Source: Clostridiales bacterium UBA7103
GTDB taxonomy: Bacteria > Bacillota > Clostridia > Oscillospirales > Oscillospiraceae
Direction of reading: 5' to 3'
Assembly: GCA_002493305.1 (NCBI GenBank)
Contig: DKYJ01000049.1
Coordinates: 11,195 to 17,546, forward strand
DNA: 6,352 bases
Shown one piece after another: positions 1 through 6,335 of this stretch (within the stretch, counting starts at the first letter, position 1; each line of letters opens with the position of its first letter). The notes beneath the pieces are model-generated. The model was given only the letters and a program-made list of their open reading frames with translations. It did no database searches and was not told the DNA's origin. The position numbers and the translations under genes were made by a program.

Positions 1-1
1 C

Positions 2-1720
2 TGGGAGCTGGTCTTCTGCGAGCTTTATGCCGGCGGCAAGTACAAAAATGCCGACGGCGGAGACTATGAATATTCCCTGGGGCTTAACGGTCTCGGCTCC
101 TGCGCGACTCAGTACGCCTCGGAGTACATGGATGTCACTGTCCGTCGGGACGGTAAGAAATACGGACTGCATTTTGAAAAGGGCAAGGTCTGTGGGAAAA
201 AAGGTCAGGAGCTTAAAGTGGAAGAAGCCGACCGGAAAAAGACCGGAACCACCATTCGCTGGCGGCCTGACAGAGAGGTTTTCACCGATATTGATATTCC
301 CGCAGAGTATTTTGACGATGTGCTTCACAGGCAGGCGGTCGTTAACGCGGGGGTTACATTCCGGCTGCGTATTCAAAAGGGCGCGGGCTTTGACACCAAG
401 GACTACTGCTACGAAAACGGCATCATGGACTATGTGTCCGAGATAGCGGGCGAAGGCGGCCTCACAGCGCCGTACTTCCTCTCCGCCGAGCGCAAGGGGC
501 GAGACAGGGAGGATAAGCCGGAATATAAGGTGAAGATATCCGCCGCCTTCTGCTTTTCAAATAAGGTCGCGGCGCTGGAATATTACCACAACTCCTCTTG
601 GCTTGAAAACGGCGGCGCGCCGGATAAGGCCGTGCGCAGCGCCTTCACCTCCGCCATCGACGGGTATATAAAGCGCCTCGGCAAATATCAAAAAAACGAG
701 TCCTCGGTGAAGTTTCAGGACGTGCAGGACTGCCTTGTGCTGGTGACGAACTGCTTTTCTACACAGACATCATATGAAAACCAGACCAAAAAGGCCATAA
801 ACAATAAGTTTATTCAGACCGCCATGACGGAATTTTTCCGGGAGCAGCTTGAGGTATATTTTATCGAAAACAAGCCCGAGGCTGACAGGATAGCTGAGCA
901 GGTGCTCATTAATAAGCGCAGCCGCGAGACTGCCGAGCGGGCGCGGCAGGGCATGAAGAAAAAGCTCTCCGGCAGTATAGACATTGCAAACCGCGTGCAG
1001 AAGTTTGTCGACTGCCGCAGCCGGGACGCAGATAAGCGCGAGATATACATTGTGGAGGGCGACTCGGCCCTCGGCGCGTGCAAGCTCTCCAGAGACTCGG
1101 AGTTTCAGGGCATTATGCCCGTGCGCGGCAAGATATTAAACTGCCTCAAGGCCGACTATGTCCGCATTTTTAAGAGCGATGTCATAACAGACCTTATAAA
1201 GGTGCTCGGCTGCGGCGTGGAGGTCAAGGACAAGCACACCAAGGATCTGAGCAGCTTTGACCTGAGCAATCTGCGCTGGAGCAAGGTCATCATCTGCACC
1301 GATGCCGATGTGGACGGCTTCCAGATACGTACTCTTATCCTCACTATGCTTTACCGCCTTGTGCCCACCCTTATCCGCGAGGGCTATGTGTATATCGCCG
1401 AGTCCCCGCTGTACGAGATAGAGAGCAAGGGCAAAACCTATTTCGCCTACTCCGACCATGAAAAGGCCGAGATAGTTGACAGCCTCGGCGGGGCGAGAGC
1501 AAGCATCAACCGCAGCAAGGGTCTCGGCGAAAACGACCCGGACATGATGTGGATGACCACCATGAACCCAGAGAGCCGCCGACTTATAAAGGTCATGCCG
1601 GAGGACGCCGAGCGCATGGCGGGAATGTTTGATTTGCTGCTGGGGGATAATCTTGAAGGAAGGAAGAACCATATCGCAGAGTTTGGGTACAAATATCTTG
1701 ATATGGCGGATATTTCGTAA
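2..1720 (+). CDS. Type IIA DNA topoisomerase subunit B (GyrB/ParE-like), 5' partial
   Basis: This is the ATPase and Toprim subunit of a DNA gyrase/topoisomerase IV-type enzyme. It binds ATP, dimerises to trap the transported DNA segment, and supplies the metal-binding Toprim fold for cleavage. The reading frame is open from base 2, so the gene starts upstream; 572 residues are visible and roughly 90-100 are missing (family usually about 640-660). Visible in order: the end of the GHKL ATPase domain (AGGKY, then the glycine-rich lid GLNGLG, about bases 29-110), GTTIRW in the transducer region, the ATP-contacting Gln-Thr-Lys loop (782-790), Toprim EGDS (1055-1066), DADVD (1301-1315) and KGLGE (1517-1531), then the C-terminal tail. 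Odd points: the usual THEGGTH segment reads WLENGGAPDK, and EGDSAGGSA reads EGDSALGAC. It lies 3 bases before the small gene and 304 bases before the A subunit. The residues suggest a divergent clostridial paralogue rather than housekeeping GyrB, but gyrB versus parE cannot be settled here. Confidence 0.93.
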   Translation, partial: WELVFCELYAGGKYKNADGGDYEYSLGLNGLGSCATQYASEYMDVTVRRDGKKYGLHFEKGKVCGKKGQELKVEEADRKKTGTTIRWRPDREVFTDIDIPAEYFDDVLHRQAVVNAGVTFRLRIQKGAGFDTKDYCYENGIMDYVSEIAGEGGLTAPYFLSAERKGRDREDKPEYKVKISAAFCFSNKVAALEYYHNSSWLENGGAPDKAVRSAFTSAIDGYIKRLGKYQKNESSVKFQDVQDCLVLVTNCFSTQTSYENQTKKAINNKFIQTAMTEFFREQLEVYFIENKPEADRIAEQVLINKRSRETAERARQGMKKKLSGSIDIANRVQKFVDCRSRDADKREIYIVEGDSALGACKLSRDSEFQGIMPVRGKILNCLKADYVRIFKSDVITDLIKVLGCGVEVKDKHTKDLSSFDLSNLRWSKVIICTDADVDGFQIRTLILTMLYRLVPTLIREGYVYIAESPLYEIESKGKTYFAYSDHEKAEIVDSLGGARASINRSKGLGENDPDMMWMTTMNPESRRLIKVMPEDAERMAGMFDLLLGDNLEGRKNHIAEFGYKYLDMADIS

Positions 1721-1723
1721 GAT

Positions 1724-2011
1724 ATGAAAGCAAAATTTGACAGAACCTTTGAATACGGCAGGAAAATGGCCAAAAGCTGCGTGCTTTTCGCGGTGGTGCT
1801 CTGTGTGCTGGGCCTGTTCATGCCGCAGGGTACATACCTGCAGGTTATCCTTATAGCGGCAACGCTGGCGATGTTGGCGGCCACAGTTGTTGTGATGTAT
1901 AAATTCTGCCGCTGCCCATACTGCGGCAAGCGGATAATGCTGGGTGTGCTGCGCGTTAAATCCTGCCCCAGATGCAGGCGCAGCCTGACCACCGGCAAAA
2001 AAATGAAGTAA
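1724..2011 (+). CDS. Small membrane protein with C-terminal zinc ribbon (hypothetical)
   Basis: I do not recognise a named family. The 95-residue product has a basic N-terminus (residues 1-17), two hydrophobic stretches predicted to span the membrane (about 17-33 and 39-59), then a cytosolic-looking basic tail with CPYC (64-67) and CPRC (81-84). The two CPxC pairs 13 residues apart are typical of a structural zinc ribbon; an extra Cys62 precedes the first. The K/R-rich end suggests the tail faces the cytoplasm and could contact nucleic acid or protein, which is inference. The start is the first ATG after the upstream stop, 3 bases away, and no good Shine-Dalgarno is seen, so translation may be coupled to the B subunit. 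The stop lies 13 bases before the A-subunit ATG. Composition resembles its neighbours. The hydrophobic and cysteine pattern and the tight fit between two real genes argue for a true gene. Confidence 0.82.
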   Translation: MKAKFDRTFEYGRKMAKSCVLFAVVLCVLGLFMPQGTYLQVILIAATLAMLAATVVVMYKFCRCPYCGKRIMLGVLRVKSCPRCRRSLTTGKKMK

Positions 2012-2015
2012 AGAG
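2010..2015 (+). promoter_or_regulatory. Weak ribosome binding site deciding the A-subunit start
   Basis: AAAGAG lies 9 bases upstream of the ATG at 2025. It supports that ATG over the in-frame TTG at 2019, which would sit only 3 bases from this site. The site overlaps the stop codon of the small gene, so translation of the two is probably linked. Confidence 0.45.
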
Positions 2016-2024
2016 CGTTTGATT

Positions 2025-4265
2025 ATGGCAAGGAAAAAAGAACCTGAAAAGAAAAAATACAATAATCCCGATGTGGTGGGGCTTCACGCCCAGGTGCTGG
2101 AGCAGCCCATCACCCAGACGCTGGAGACAAACTACATGCCCTACGCCATGAGCGTTATTGTCTCCCGCGCTATCCCGGAGATAGACGGCTTCAAGCCCTC
2201 GCACCGCAAGCTCCTGTACACCATGTTTAAGATGGGGCTTTTGGGTTCAAGCCGGACAAAGAGCGCTAATATCGTGGGTCAGACCATGAAGCTCAATCCA
2301 CACGGCGACGCGGCAATCTATGAGACTATGGTGCGCCTCTCCGCCGGGTACGAGGCGCTGCTCACGCCTTTTGTGGACTCTAAGGGCAACTTCGGCAAGG
2401 TCTATTCAAGGGATATGTCCTATGCCGCCTCCCGTTATACAGAAGCAAAGCTCAGCGCAATCTGCGGCGAGATATTCCGTGATATCGACAAGGATACCGT
2501 GGACTTTGCGGATAACTATGACGGCAGCATGAAGGAGCCGGTGCTGCTGCCAACGGCTTTTCCCAATGTGCTGGTCTCCGCAAACTCCGGCATAGCCGTC
2601 GGAATGGCGAGCCAGATATGCGGCTTTAACCTCAATGAGGTCTGCGAGACTGCCATTGCCTGCCTGCGCGATCCGGAGCACGATCTGTTCACAACTCTCC
2701 CCGCGCCCGATTTTCCCACCGGAGGGGAGATCATCTATGACCGGGCGGAGATGGAAAATATCTACCGCACCGGCCGCGGCAGCTTCAAGGTGCGCGCCCG
2801 CTGGCGGTATCTGCCCAAAGAAAATATTATTGAGATCTTCGAGCTGCCCTATACCACCACCTCCGAGGCCGTCATTGACAAGGTGGCTGAGCTTATAAAA
2901 ACCGGCAAGGTGCGCGAGATAAACGACATGCGCGACGAGACGGACTTGGGGGGCCTGCGCCTTGCCATCGACCTCAAGCGCGGCACTGACCCGGACAAGC
3001 TCATGCAGAAGCTCTTCAAGCTCACCACTCTTCAGGACAGCTTCCCCTGCAACTTCAACATACTCGTCGGCGGCAATCCGCGGGTCATGGGCGTGCTGGA
3101 GATCATGGAAGAGTGGAGCGCCTGGCGCATGGAATGCATAAGGCGCAGGGTATTCTTCGACCTGAGCAAGAAAAAGGAAAAGCTGCACCTGCTCCAGGGG
3201 CTTGAAAGCATCTTGCTTGATATCGACAAAGCGATAGATATTATCCGCAATACAGAGCTTGAGTCCGAGGTCGTGCCTAACCTGATGATGGGCTTCGGCA
3301 TAGATAAAATTCAGGCGGAGTATGTGGCGGAGATAAAGCTGCGCAACATTAACCGTGAGTATATCCTCAAGCGCACGGACGAAATAAGCTCCCTGCGCCG
3401 GGATATAGAGGATCTCGAGGATACCCTCAACAGCCGCCGCCGTATCCGCAGCATTATCGTTGAGGAGCTTAAGCAGATAAATAAAAAATTCCCCACGCCA
3501 CGGAAAACCGGCATCGTCTATGCTCAGGAGGTGGAGGAGTTTGACGAGACGGAGCAGATCGAGGATTACAGCTGCACTCTGTTCCTCTCAAATGAAGGCT
3601 ATTTCAAGAAGATAACGCCCCAGTCCCTGCGTATGAACAGTGAGCAGAAGTATAAGGAGGGGGACAGGCTCCGCCGGAGCTTAGAATCCTCCAATCGGCG
3701 GGAGCTGCTTATTTTCACGAACCGGCAGCAGGTGTACAAGGCCCGCGTCTGCGATTTTGAGGACACAAAGGCCTCGGCGCTTGGCACCTATCTGCCCTCC
3801 AAGCTCCAGATGGACGAGGGCGAGAGCGTTATCACCATGCTTGACCCTGTCGATTACTCCAAGGATATAGTCCTGTTTTTTGAAAACGGCAAGGCCGCAA
3901 GGCTTGCCCTGTCAGCCTATGAGACAAAGACCAACCGTAAAAAGCTCATAAACGCCTATTCGGACAAGAGTCCGCTCGTCTCCCTTGTCATGCTGACAGA
4001 AGAGACGGATATCGTCTGCTACTCGAGCGACGGCAGAGCGCTCAGCTTTAACAGCACCCTTTTACAGCAGAAAACCAGCCGCTCCGCTCAGGGTGTGGGC
4101 GTCATGAGCCTGAAAAAGGGCAGGAGCCTTGAAAGAGCGCTGCCAATCAAGGATACGCAGATAAAGAACGCTTCAAGATACAGGGTTCGCTCCCTGCCTG
4201 CCGCCGGAGCTATAATTAAGCCCGAGGACAGCGAGGAGCAGCAGATGTCGCTTATGGAGGACTAA
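2025..4265 (+). CDS. Type IIA DNA topoisomerase subunit A (GyrA/ParC-like)
   Basis: This is the DNA breakage-reunion subunit, partner of the B subunit encoded upstream. From ATG 2025 it is 746 residues, between typical ParC and GyrA lengths. A lysine-rich N-terminus is followed by the winged-helix domain with KPSHRK (57-62), NPHGD (91-95) and the catalytic Arg137-Tyr138 in ASRYTEAKL. The tower carries SGIAVGMA with the DNA-bending isoleucine. A long helical coiled-coil stretch runs about 382-496. The C-terminal domain (about 515-740) shows roughly four beta-propeller blade repeats, fewer than the six of GyrA. No intact GyrA box (QRRGGKG type) is present; QKYKEGD (541-547) sits where one might be expected. 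This suggests relaxation or decatenation rather than supercoiling, as inference. Odd residues are Ala96 at the quinolone-site serine, Asn91 for the first histidine of HPHGD, and KVYSRD before the active site. The start is favoured over TTG 2019 because it is ATG with better spacing. Confidence 0.95.
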   Translation: MARKKEPEKKKYNNPDVVGLHAQVLEQPITQTLETNYMPYAMSVIVSRAIPEIDGFKPSHRKLLYTMFKMGLLGSSRTKSANIVGQTMKLNPHGDAAIYETMVRLSAGYEALLTPFVDSKGNFGKVYSRDMSYAASRYTEAKLSAICGEIFRDIDKDTVDFADNYDGSMKEPVLLPTAFPNVLVSANSGIAVGMASQICGFNLNEVCETAIACLRDPEHDLFTTLPAPDFPTGGEIIYDRAEMENIYRTGRGSFKVRARWRYLPKENIIEIFELPYTTTSEAVIDKVAELIKTGKVREINDMRDETDLGGLRLAIDLKRGTDPDKLMQKLFKLTTLQDSFPCNFNILVGGNPRVMGVLEIMEEWSAWRMECIRRRVFFDLSKKKEKLHLLQGLESILLDIDKAIDIIRNTELESEVVPNLMMGFGIDKIQAEYVAEIKLRNINREYILKRTDEISSLRRDIEDLEDTLNSRRRIRSIIVEELKQINKKFPTPRKTGIVYAQEVEEFDETEQIEDYSCTLFLSNEGYFKKITPQSLRMNSEQKYKEGDRLRRSLESSNRRELLIFTNRQQVYKARVCDFEDTKASALGTYLPSKLQMDEGESVITMLDPVDYSKDIVLFFENGKAARLALSAYETKTNRKKLINAYSDKSPLVSLVMLTEETDIVCYSSDGRALSFNSTLLQQKTSRSAQGVGVMSLKKGRSLERALPIKDTQIKNASRYRVRSLPAAGAIIKPEDSEEQQMSLMED
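4256..4261 (+). promoter_or_regulatory. Strong Shine-Dalgarno for the YitT-family gene
   Basis: GGAGGA lies within the last codons of the topoisomerase A subunit, 9 bases before the ATG at 4271. It is the best ribosome binding site in the window and fixes the start of the downstream gene. Confidence 0.8.
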
Positions 4266-4270
4266 AGGCA

Positions 4271-5146
4271 ATGGAAAGAGTACCCAATATATATCTGCGG
4301 CGCTTTATACAGTACCTGTTCGTCCTAATCGGTTCGGCGGTATACGCGGCGGGATTTGAGTTTTTCATGTTCCCCAACTCCATTGTCTCCGGCGGAGTCA
4401 CCGGCATTGCCATGATCATCAACTATTTCTCAGAGCTGCCGGTGGGCGTGCTTACCATTTTGCTCAATATCCCGCTGTTTGTGTTCGCATGGCGCTCCTT
4501 TGGGCGGGAGTTCATGCTCAATTCCCTTATCGGCATGGCGGTGTCCTCCGCTTTTGTTGATCTTTTTGCCGTCGGCGGAGTTGTGCTGACCCACGATCCC
4601 ATGCTTGCCAGCATCATCGGCGGCGCCATTAAGGGCGCGGGGCTTGGCGTCATCTACTATGTGGGCGCCACCACAGGAGGAATAGACATTGTGGCGAAGA
4701 TACTCCGCCGCCGTATGCCGCAGATAAATTTTGGCACGATCGTTCTGCTGCTGGATGTTGTTATCATCTCGGCCTACGCTCTCATTCTCGGAAATTACGA
4801 GAGCGCGATGTACTCCGTCATTGCCATGTTCGTTGTCAGCAAGATGATCGACCTTATCCTCTACGGTATCGACAACTCCTCTCTCTGCTATATCATCAGC
4901 GAAAAAAGCGCAGAGCTTTGCGCCAGCATAACCAGCGGCAGGCTTCATCGCGGCGTTACTATTCTGGAGGGCGAGGGAGCTTATTCTCATCAGAAAAAGC
5001 ATGTCATCATGTGCGTCATAAAGCGCACTCAGATAGGCGAGCTGCGCCGTCTTGTCAGGAGCATTGACGAACGCGCTTTCTTCGTGGTGTCCGACGCGAA
5101 GAATGTTTTTGGCAACGGGTTTGAAAATATTTCAGAGGTAAAATAA
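4271..5146 (+). CDS. YitT family membrane protein (DUF161 + DUF2179)
   Basis: This 291-residue polytopic membrane protein matches the YitT family layout. Hydrophobic segments lie near residues 12-34, 41-52, 57-75, 82-105, 111-131, 153-174 and 180-199. Family signatures visible are PNSIVSGGVTGIAMI (35-49) and GATTGGIDIVAKI (132-144). The soluble C-terminal part (about 222-281) is a DUF2179-type domain, with RGVTILEGEGAYS (227-239) and a closing segment around FVVSDAKNVFGNGF (271-284). The function is not established for most YitT proteins; a transport role is often suggested, and no substrate can be read here. Length is normal for the family (about 280-295). The ATG follows the A-subunit stop by 5 bases with a strong Shine-Dalgarno, and the stop overlaps the next start by one base, so it belongs to the same transcription unit. 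No truncation or missing signature is seen. Confidence 0.93.
   Translation: MERVPNIYLRRFIQYLFVLIGSAVYAAGFEFFMFPNSIVSGGVTGIAMIINYFSELPVGVLTILLNIPLFVFAWRSFGREFMLNSLIGMAVSSAFVDLFAVGGVVLTHDPMLASIIGGAIKGAGLGVIYYVGATTGGIDIVAKILRRRMPQINFGTIVLLLDVVIISAYALILGNYESAMYSVIAMFVVSKMIDLILYGIDNSSLCYIISEKSAELCASITSGRLHRGVTILEGEGAYSHQKKHVIMCVIKRTQIGELRRLVRSIDERAFFVVSDAKNVFGNGFENISEVK
5134..5138 (+). promoter_or_regulatory. Ribosome binding site and TAATG stop-start overlap
   Basis: AGAGG lies 7 bases before the ATG at 5146, inside the end of the YitT gene. The TAA of that gene (5144-5146) shares one base with the ATG (5146-5148). This geometry is typical of translational coupling and ties the lipoprotein gene to the membrane protein gene. 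Confidence 0.7.
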
Positions 5147-6270
5147 TGCTTAAGAGGCTCTGCGCCGTCATATGCGCCCTCGCCGCCGTGCTTGTTCTCA
5201 GCGCCTGCGGCAGCGTTTTCAACAAGGAATATGTCCATATAAGCGACTATGTACCCACTACGCCCGATGTGGCGAATGACGCCGAGCGGGTGACGGTCAA
5301 AAACCTCAGCGAGCTAAAGCAAGCCATCCTTGAGCTGGTCTCTCTCGGGACAGGGGAGGGCGTGATATACTTTGACCCCAACTATGACGGGGACGTCACC
5401 GAGGATCTGGCGGACGCCTGCTGGCAGGTGCGCACGCAGGACGCGCTGTGTGCCTACTGCGTTGAAAACATCGCCTATGACCTCAACAAGATCGTCAGCT
5501 ATTTTGAGGCGAAGCTCAGCGTTACTTATAGCGACGCATGGCAGACTGCCGGGGATATTGTGCGCCTGAAATACGCTACCGGAACGGAGAGCGCCGTGCT
5601 CAGCGCCTTTGAGCAGGGGACGCGGCGGCTCGTTGTGCTTATCGACAGGAGCAGTCTCTCCGGGGAGGATATGCAGAGCCTTGTCACCCGAGTTTACAGG
5701 GAAAACCCCATAGCGGCTCCGGCTGCGCCCGCGGCAGACATCAATATGTTCAGCGGCAGCGGCAACCAGCGGCTTTATGAGATAAACCTCAGCTACGGGA
5801 TATCCAACGCGGAGCTTCAGGCCAGGAGAGAGGCGCTTTCGGAGCTTGAGCCTTTGGCTGAGCTTGATGCCGATATGCTTGACGCACCCCACAGGGCGCT
5901 GGCCGCGGCGGAGTATCTGGCGGATAACTGCCGGTACGATGCAGAGGGCAGGGAGAATGACGCATACTGCGCCCTGATAGAGCATTCTGCCGACAGCGAG
6001 GGCTTGGCTCTCGCCTATGTGGAGCTGTGCCGGGAGCTGGGCCTTGACTGCGAGATAGTCTACGGTCAGGAAAACTGGATGGAGCACAGCTGGAACATAA
6101 TCGAGCTTGACGGACAGCATTACCATGTGGACATAAGCGCCTGTATACGCTCCGGCATGGACGCGGGCTTTCTCCTGCGGGACAATGAGATCTGGGGCGG
6201 CTATCGCTGGAATGTGGCCTCCTATCCCGCCTGTCAGGGGGAGCTTGACTATGCCGATTTGAGTGAATAA
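5146..6270 (+). CDS. Lipoprotein with transglutaminase-like domain, Cys-to-Ser at the catalytic position
   Basis: The 374-residue product begins with MLKRLC, a hydrophobic stretch (5-18) and a lipobox LSAC (18-21), so it should be lipidated at Cys21 and anchored to the outer face of the membrane. Residues 50-215 form a globular region I cannot assign, followed by an Ala/Pro-rich linker (about 189-198). A transglutaminase-like (papain-fold) domain follows, about 246-335: AYCAL (273-277), ADSEGLALAY (282-291), HSWN (314-317) and YHVD (326-329). Relatives usually read AYGAL, VCEGYA, HAWN and YHVD. His314 and Asp329 of the triad are present, but Ser284 (AGC, 5995-5997) replaces the nucleophilic cysteine and Leu287 the usual tyrosine. 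It is probably inactive as a classical thiol enzyme and may instead bind peptide or sugar, which is inference. Nine further cysteines are unusual for an exported Bacillota protein. The start is supported by the Shine-Dalgarno and signal peptide. It is probably the last gene of the run. Confidence 0.9.
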   Translation: MLKRLCAVICALAAVLVLSACGSVFNKEYVHISDYVPTTPDVANDAERVTVKNLSELKQAILELVSLGTGEGVIYFDPNYDGDVTEDLADACWQVRTQDALCAYCVENIAYDLNKIVSYFEAKLSVTYSDAWQTAGDIVRLKYATGTESAVLSAFEQGTRRLVVLIDRSSLSGEDMQSLVTRVYRENPIAAPAAPAADINMFSGSGNQRLYEINLSYGISNAELQARREALSELEPLAELDADMLDAPHRALAAAEYLADNCRYDAEGRENDAYCALIEHSADSEGLALAYVELCRELGLDCEIVYGQENWMEHSWNIIELDGQHYHVDISACIRSGMDAGFLLRDNEIWGGYRWNVASYPACQGELDYADLSE

Positions 6271-6294
6271 GCAGGGGAAATTTGCCTTTACCTC

Positions 6295-6322
6295 TTGACA
6301 AGCGCGTATTTTGTGGTAGAAT
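6295..6322 (+). promoter_or_regulatory. Sigma-70-type promoter for the tRNA gene
   Basis: TTGACA (6295-6300) is a perfect -35 box and TAGAAT (6317-6322) a 5/6 -10 box, with a 16-base spacer. A TG at 6314-6315 one base upstream of the -10 makes it an extended -10 element. Transcription should start near 6329-6330, giving a leader of about 6 bases before the tRNA at 6336. It lies 25 bases after the stop of the lipoprotein gene, and no convincing terminator hairpin is seen between them. Confidence 0.88.
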
Positions 6323-6335
6323 AGCTACTGCTGAT

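Noticed and set aside
1997..2003. A7 run near the end of the small gene as a programmed frameshift site into the A subunit
   Set aside because: Slipping to the A-subunit frame meets TGA at 2004-2006, and the other frame meets TGA at 2020-2022, so no fusion product can be made.
2019..2024. TTG at 2019 as the A-subunit start
   Set aside because: It adds only Met-Ile, is a weaker start codon, and sits too close to the AAAGAG site. ATG 2025 fits better.
1136..2062. Long open frame on the minus strand opposite the B subunit and small gene
   Set aside because: The protein is rich in His, Gln and Ala with no recognisable domain and lies opposite genes with clear family motifs, so it is a codon-bias shadow.
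2406..3188. Long minus-strand open frame opposite the A subunit
   Set aside because: It is fully contained in the topoisomerase gene and has no ribosome site or domain signature; shadow frame.
4211..4216. Perfect TATAAT hexamer inside the A-subunit gene, 55 bases before the YitT start
   Set aside because: No -35 box is found at 16-18 bases upstream (best is 3/6 matches) and there is no extended -10 TG. Ala-Ile-Ile codons explain it. A weak internal promoter is not excluded.
5968..5970. Cys275 as the catalytic cysteine of the transglutaminase-like domain
   Set aside because: It sits in AYCAL, which aligns with the AYGAL segment upstream of the nucleophile motif, about nine residues from the catalytic position.
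6271..6292. Possible terminator hairpin after the lipoprotein gene
   Set aside because: AGGGGAAA and TTTACCTC pair only imperfectly with almost no loop, and no T-run follows.
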